From an uncultured Oscillospiraceae bacterium (GTDB lineage Bacteria; Bacillota; Clostridia; Oscillospirales; Oscillospiraceae), in the NCBI GenBank assembly GCA_934623545.1, contig CAKTVN010000076.1, forward strand, positions 1 to 7,483: DNA of 7,483 nucleotides. The letters run 5' to 3'. Below the pieces are notes generated by a model that saw nothing but the letters and a program-made list of their open reading frames with translations, was not told the origin of the DNA and ran no database searches. Both the position numbers and the translations under genes were made by a program. Of this stretch, positions 5,359 through 7,483 are shown piece after piece. Position 1 is the stretch's first letter. Each line of letters opens with the position of its first letter.

Positions 5359-5597
5359 GACCTCGTAGAGTTCCGCCGCGCACGGCTCTACGAGCCAATC
5401 GGTTCCCCTTCGCGGCATAGCCGCTTCAGCCTACGCTAAAAAAGTGCCACCGGCACTTTTTCTTAACGCTGCGGTGTCGCGCAAAACACTTTACGCAATG
5501 CAAGTGTGGAAATCGCGCGTCAAAGGCGCGCGATTTATGCGCGCAGCATTGCGCAGCCTTTTCAAACGCGATGGCAGCGCAGCGAATCGCGTTTGAG
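5359..5597 (-). repeat. Modular hairpin repeat element, copy 2 (inverted)
   Basis: Read on the minus strand, the 115-nt core (5483-5597) aligns without gaps to 3063-3177 with 97 identities, and the final 28 nt (5359-5386) match 3224-3251 exactly. The middle (5387-5482) is longer than in copy 1 (96 against 46 nt) and unrelated, containing a bidirectional terminator (5438-5461) and a GCGGC-ATA-GCCGC hairpin (5412-5424). In this copy the 28-nt end pairs differently: CTCGTAGAG (5362-5370) with CTCTACGAG (5386-5394). The element lies between convergent mntP and the SLH gene; its core end faces the 3' end of the SLH gene, just as copy 1's core end faces the 3' end of the M28 gene. Confidence 0.85.
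5438..5464. terminator. Bidirectional intrinsic terminator inside repeat copy 2
   Basis: AAAAAGTGCC-ACC-GGCACTTTTT (5439-5461) gives a T-run after the GC stem on both strands. It can end mntP transcripts (stop 5345) and transcripts of the converging SLH gene (stop 5689). Confidence 0.85.
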
Positions 5598-5659
5598 AAC
5601 TTGTCAAAAAGACCTTTTTGACAAGTTCACCGCCGGCAGCGCATTCGCGCTGCCGGCGG
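5597..5659. repeat. Two tandem perfect hairpins beside repeat copy 2
   Basis: The first is a 14-bp stem GAACTTGTCAAAAA/TTTTTGACAAGTTC (5597-5610 with 5615-5628, 4-nt loop). The second, 1 nt later, is a 13-bp stem CCGCCGGCAGCGC/GCGCTGCCGGCGG (5630-5642 with 5647-5659, loop ATTC). The second lies 29 nt past the stop of the SLH gene on the minus strand and is very stable, but lacks a U-tract; both could protect or slow the 3' end of that transcript. A run of seven G (5666-5672) follows. Confidence 0.7.
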
Positions 5660-5688
5660 CAAATAGGGGGGGTATGGGGTTTGTTTGG

Positions 5689-7483
5689 TTATCTCTGCGT
5701 GTACGCACGCCACAGGAACGTGACGATCTGTCCGCGCGTGCACTTGTCATTCGGGGCGAACAGGTTCTTGCCGACGCCGGTGGTGATGCCGTTGTCGACC
5801 GCCCACTTGACCGCCTCTGCGTACCATGCTCCGTCCGGAACATCGTTGAAGCCGGTGCTGCCGGTCGCCGCGCTCTCGCGGAACATCCGGTAGAGGAAGG
5901 TCACGACCTGCGCGCGGGTGCAGACTGCGTCGGGCTCAAACGTCGTTTCGCTCATGCCCTCGGTGACGCCGTTCTCGACCGCCCACAGAACTGCCTCGTA
6001 GTAATAGGCGCTGCGGGAAACATCCGTGAACGGATTGACGCGGGAGACTGCCTTCGGGCAGCCAGCGGAGCGCCACAGGAAGGTCACGACCTGCGCGCGC
6101 GTGCACAGCGCGCCGGGCGCGAAGAGGTTGTTGCCGACGCCCTCGGTGATGCCGTTCTCGACCGCCCAGTTGACTGCGTCGTAGTAGTAGTCGCGGACAA
6201 AGACATCGTCAAAGCCGCGGCGCTCGGTGTAGGTCACATTGACCGTCACGTCGCCCTTCGGCATGATGAAGGAGAAGCGGTTGTCGCCGAGATCGCGTAC
6301 CGGCAGGCGGTTGCCGTCCTTGTCGACGACCTCAACGTCCTTCACAACATAGCCGTCGTCCGGCTGGACCGTGATGATCACGGCGTCAGCCTCACCGGCG
6401 GGATCCGGGCGGACGCTGACGTTGCCCTTGCCGGTGTTGGGGAGCTTGACATCGTACTTCGGGTCGATGTCCAGCTGCCAGACCGCAGTCAGGGTGATGT
6501 CGGCGGTGTAATCCTTCGCGCCGAGGGTCAGATCGACATAGGTCTTGCTGCTGCCGTTGATGGACCAGCCGAGGAAGCGGTAGTCCTTGCGCGCCGGGTT
6601 GGAAATGACCGTCGCGGTGTCATAGGTGTGGGTGTCGGGATGGTAGGTGCCGTGCGTCGCCTTGTCCATGCCGAGATAGGTGATCTTGTAGGTGTTTGCG
6701 GTCCAGGTCGCTTCCAGCGTGATATTGGCAGTGTAGTCCGTCGCGCCGAGCGTCAGGTCCTTCTGAGCCGCGCCGCCGTTGATCTTCCAGCCAGTGAAGG
6801 TGTAGCCAACCTTCGTCGGGTCGGAAATCTCCGTTGCGGTGTCGTAGGTGTGCTGATCCGGATGCTTTTCACCAAACGTGCCGCCATTCAGCGTGTAGGT
6901 GATGTTGTACACGTTTGCCGTCCATGTTGCGGTATACGTGCGGTTGCCGGTGCTGTTCGTCGGGATGGTGACTTCCTTCGTCGGCTTGGTCAGACCCGAG
7001 CCGGTCCAGCCTGCAAAGGTGTAGCCGACCTTCGTCGGGTTGTTCAGCGTGAAGCTCTCCGTCTCGATGGTGTACTCAGCGGGGTTCGTCGCCGTGCCGC
7101 CGTTCAGCGTGTAGCTGATCGTGTACGTCACAGGCGTCCACTTTGCATAGAAGGTCCTGTCGCCGGTCTCGGTCGTGCCAATTTCGGTAACTTTATCACC
7201 GCTGAGTTCAGCATTCGCATACCAGCCCTCGAGAGTGTAGCCGCCTTTGGAGACATCCTTCGCCGTCGGGAGCGTCATGCCCTCGCCGTAGGTGTAGTCG
7301 CGCGTAAATGTGCTTGTGGACGAGCCGCTCTTGTCGACGAACGTTACCGTGTAGGTCCGCGCTACAGGCGTCCAGTGTGCGTAGTAGGTCACATTTTCGG
7401 TAACAGTGCCGAAAGTTTCAACCTTCGTGCCGCCCACGGCTTTGGTGTACCAACCGTCGAACGTGTAGGTGTACTGTGCGTCT
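5689..7483 (-). CDS. Surface protein with InlB B-repeats and three SLH domains (5' end outside window)
   Basis: The C-terminal 597 codons of a secreted cell-wall protein; the frame stays open to the window edge, and a GTG at 7437 is internal because the 15 codons before it complete an InlB repeat (YTFDGWYTKAVGG). Counting from the window edge: end of one InlB B-repeat (Flg_new type) at 1-37, four more at about 44-117, 119-188, 192-261 and 265-336 (pattern Y-x-I/V-T/S-Y...GY-TF-x-GW...A-x-W), a divergent InlB-like domain at 343-419 (KGNVSVRPDPAG...MPKGDVTVNVTY), then SLH domains at about 423-474, 484-535 and 544-594, each with FxDV...WAVENGI/V(T/E)G...F.P...CTR(A/G)Q.VTFL. SLH domains bind secondary cell-wall polymers and hold the protein at the surface; the repeats form a stalk. 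The missing N-terminus should contain the signal peptide and any ligand-binding domain. Ligand unknown. Confidence 0.94.
   Translation of the reverse strand, partial: DAQYTYTFDGWYTKAVGGTKVETFGTVTENVTYYAHWTPVARTYTVTFVDKSGSSTSTFTRDYTYGEGMTLPTAKDVSKGGYTLEGWYANAELSGDKVTEIGTTETGDRTFYAKWTPVTYTISYTLNGGTATNPAEYTIETESFTLNNPTKVGYTFAGWTGSGLTKPTKEVTIPTNSTGNRTYTATWTANVYNITYTLNGGTFGEKHPDQHTYDTATEISDPTKVGYTFTGWKINGGAAQKDLTLGATDYTANITLEATWTANTYKITYLGMDKATHGTYHPDTHTYDTATVISNPARKDYRFLGWSINGSSKTYVDLTLGAKDYTADITLTAVWQLDIDPKYDVKLPNTGKGNVSVRPDPAGEADAVIITVQPDDGYVVKDVEVVDKDGNRLPVRDLGDNRFSFIMPKGDVTVNVTYTERRGFDDVFVRDYYYDAVNWAVENGITEGVGNNLFAPGALCTRAQVVTFLWRSAGCPKAVSRVNPFTDVSRSAYYYEAVLWAVENGVTEGMSETTFEPDAVCTRAQVVTFLYRMFRESAATGSTGFNDVPDGAWYAEAVKWAVDNGITTGVGKNLFAPNDKCTRGQIVTFLWRAYTQR

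Noticed and set aside
5666..5684. G-rich tract as a G-quadruplex
   Set aside because: There are only two usable G-runs (G7 and G4), too few for a canonical four-run structure without splitting the G7.

Overview
The window looks like a chromosomal segment of a GC-rich, Gram-positive Clostridia-type bacterium, probably Oscillospiraceae-like. The grounds are GC-rich coding sequence, strong GGAGG-type ribosome binding sites, a lipoprotein aminopeptidase, an InlB-repeat/SLH surface protein and a manganese riboswitch in front of mntP. No ribosomal, tRNA, phage, plasmid or CRISPR feature is visible. Family assignments come from motifs read by eye.

Layout: 1-332 has no gene but several hairpins. A HAD-family phosphatase gene (333-1031, minus) and an M28 metallopeptidase lipoprotein gene (1179-3059, plus) diverge from a compact pair of back-to-back promoters (1061-1132). 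Between the M28 gene and the converging DUF4097 gene (3308-4207, minus) lie a structured repeat (copy 1, 3063-3251) and a bidirectional terminator. The DUF4097 gene and mntP (4758-5345, plus) diverge. Their shared upstream region holds a 169-bp MITE-like near-palindrome (4308-4476), a promoter for each gene, and a yybP-ykoY manganese riboswitch with a terminator. Copy 2 of the structured repeat (5359-5597, minus orientation) and two further perfect hairpins fill the gap between mntP and a converging surface-protein gene. That gene (5689 to beyond 7483, minus) carries InlB B-repeats and three SLH domains.

Functionally, three of the five proteins act at the cell envelope (secreted lipoprotein peptidase, membrane-anchored beta-solenoid protein, cell-wall-bound SLH protein), one is a membrane Mn2+ exporter controlled by its own riboswitch, and one is a cytosolic phosphatase. 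They do not form an operon: every neighbouring pair is divergent or convergent.

The most interesting content is between the genes. Two copies of one modular hairpin element occupy both convergent 3' gaps. Their 115-nt cores differ at 18 positions, and 12 of these form six fully compensated base pairs, so the folded structure, not just the sequence, appears to be maintained.
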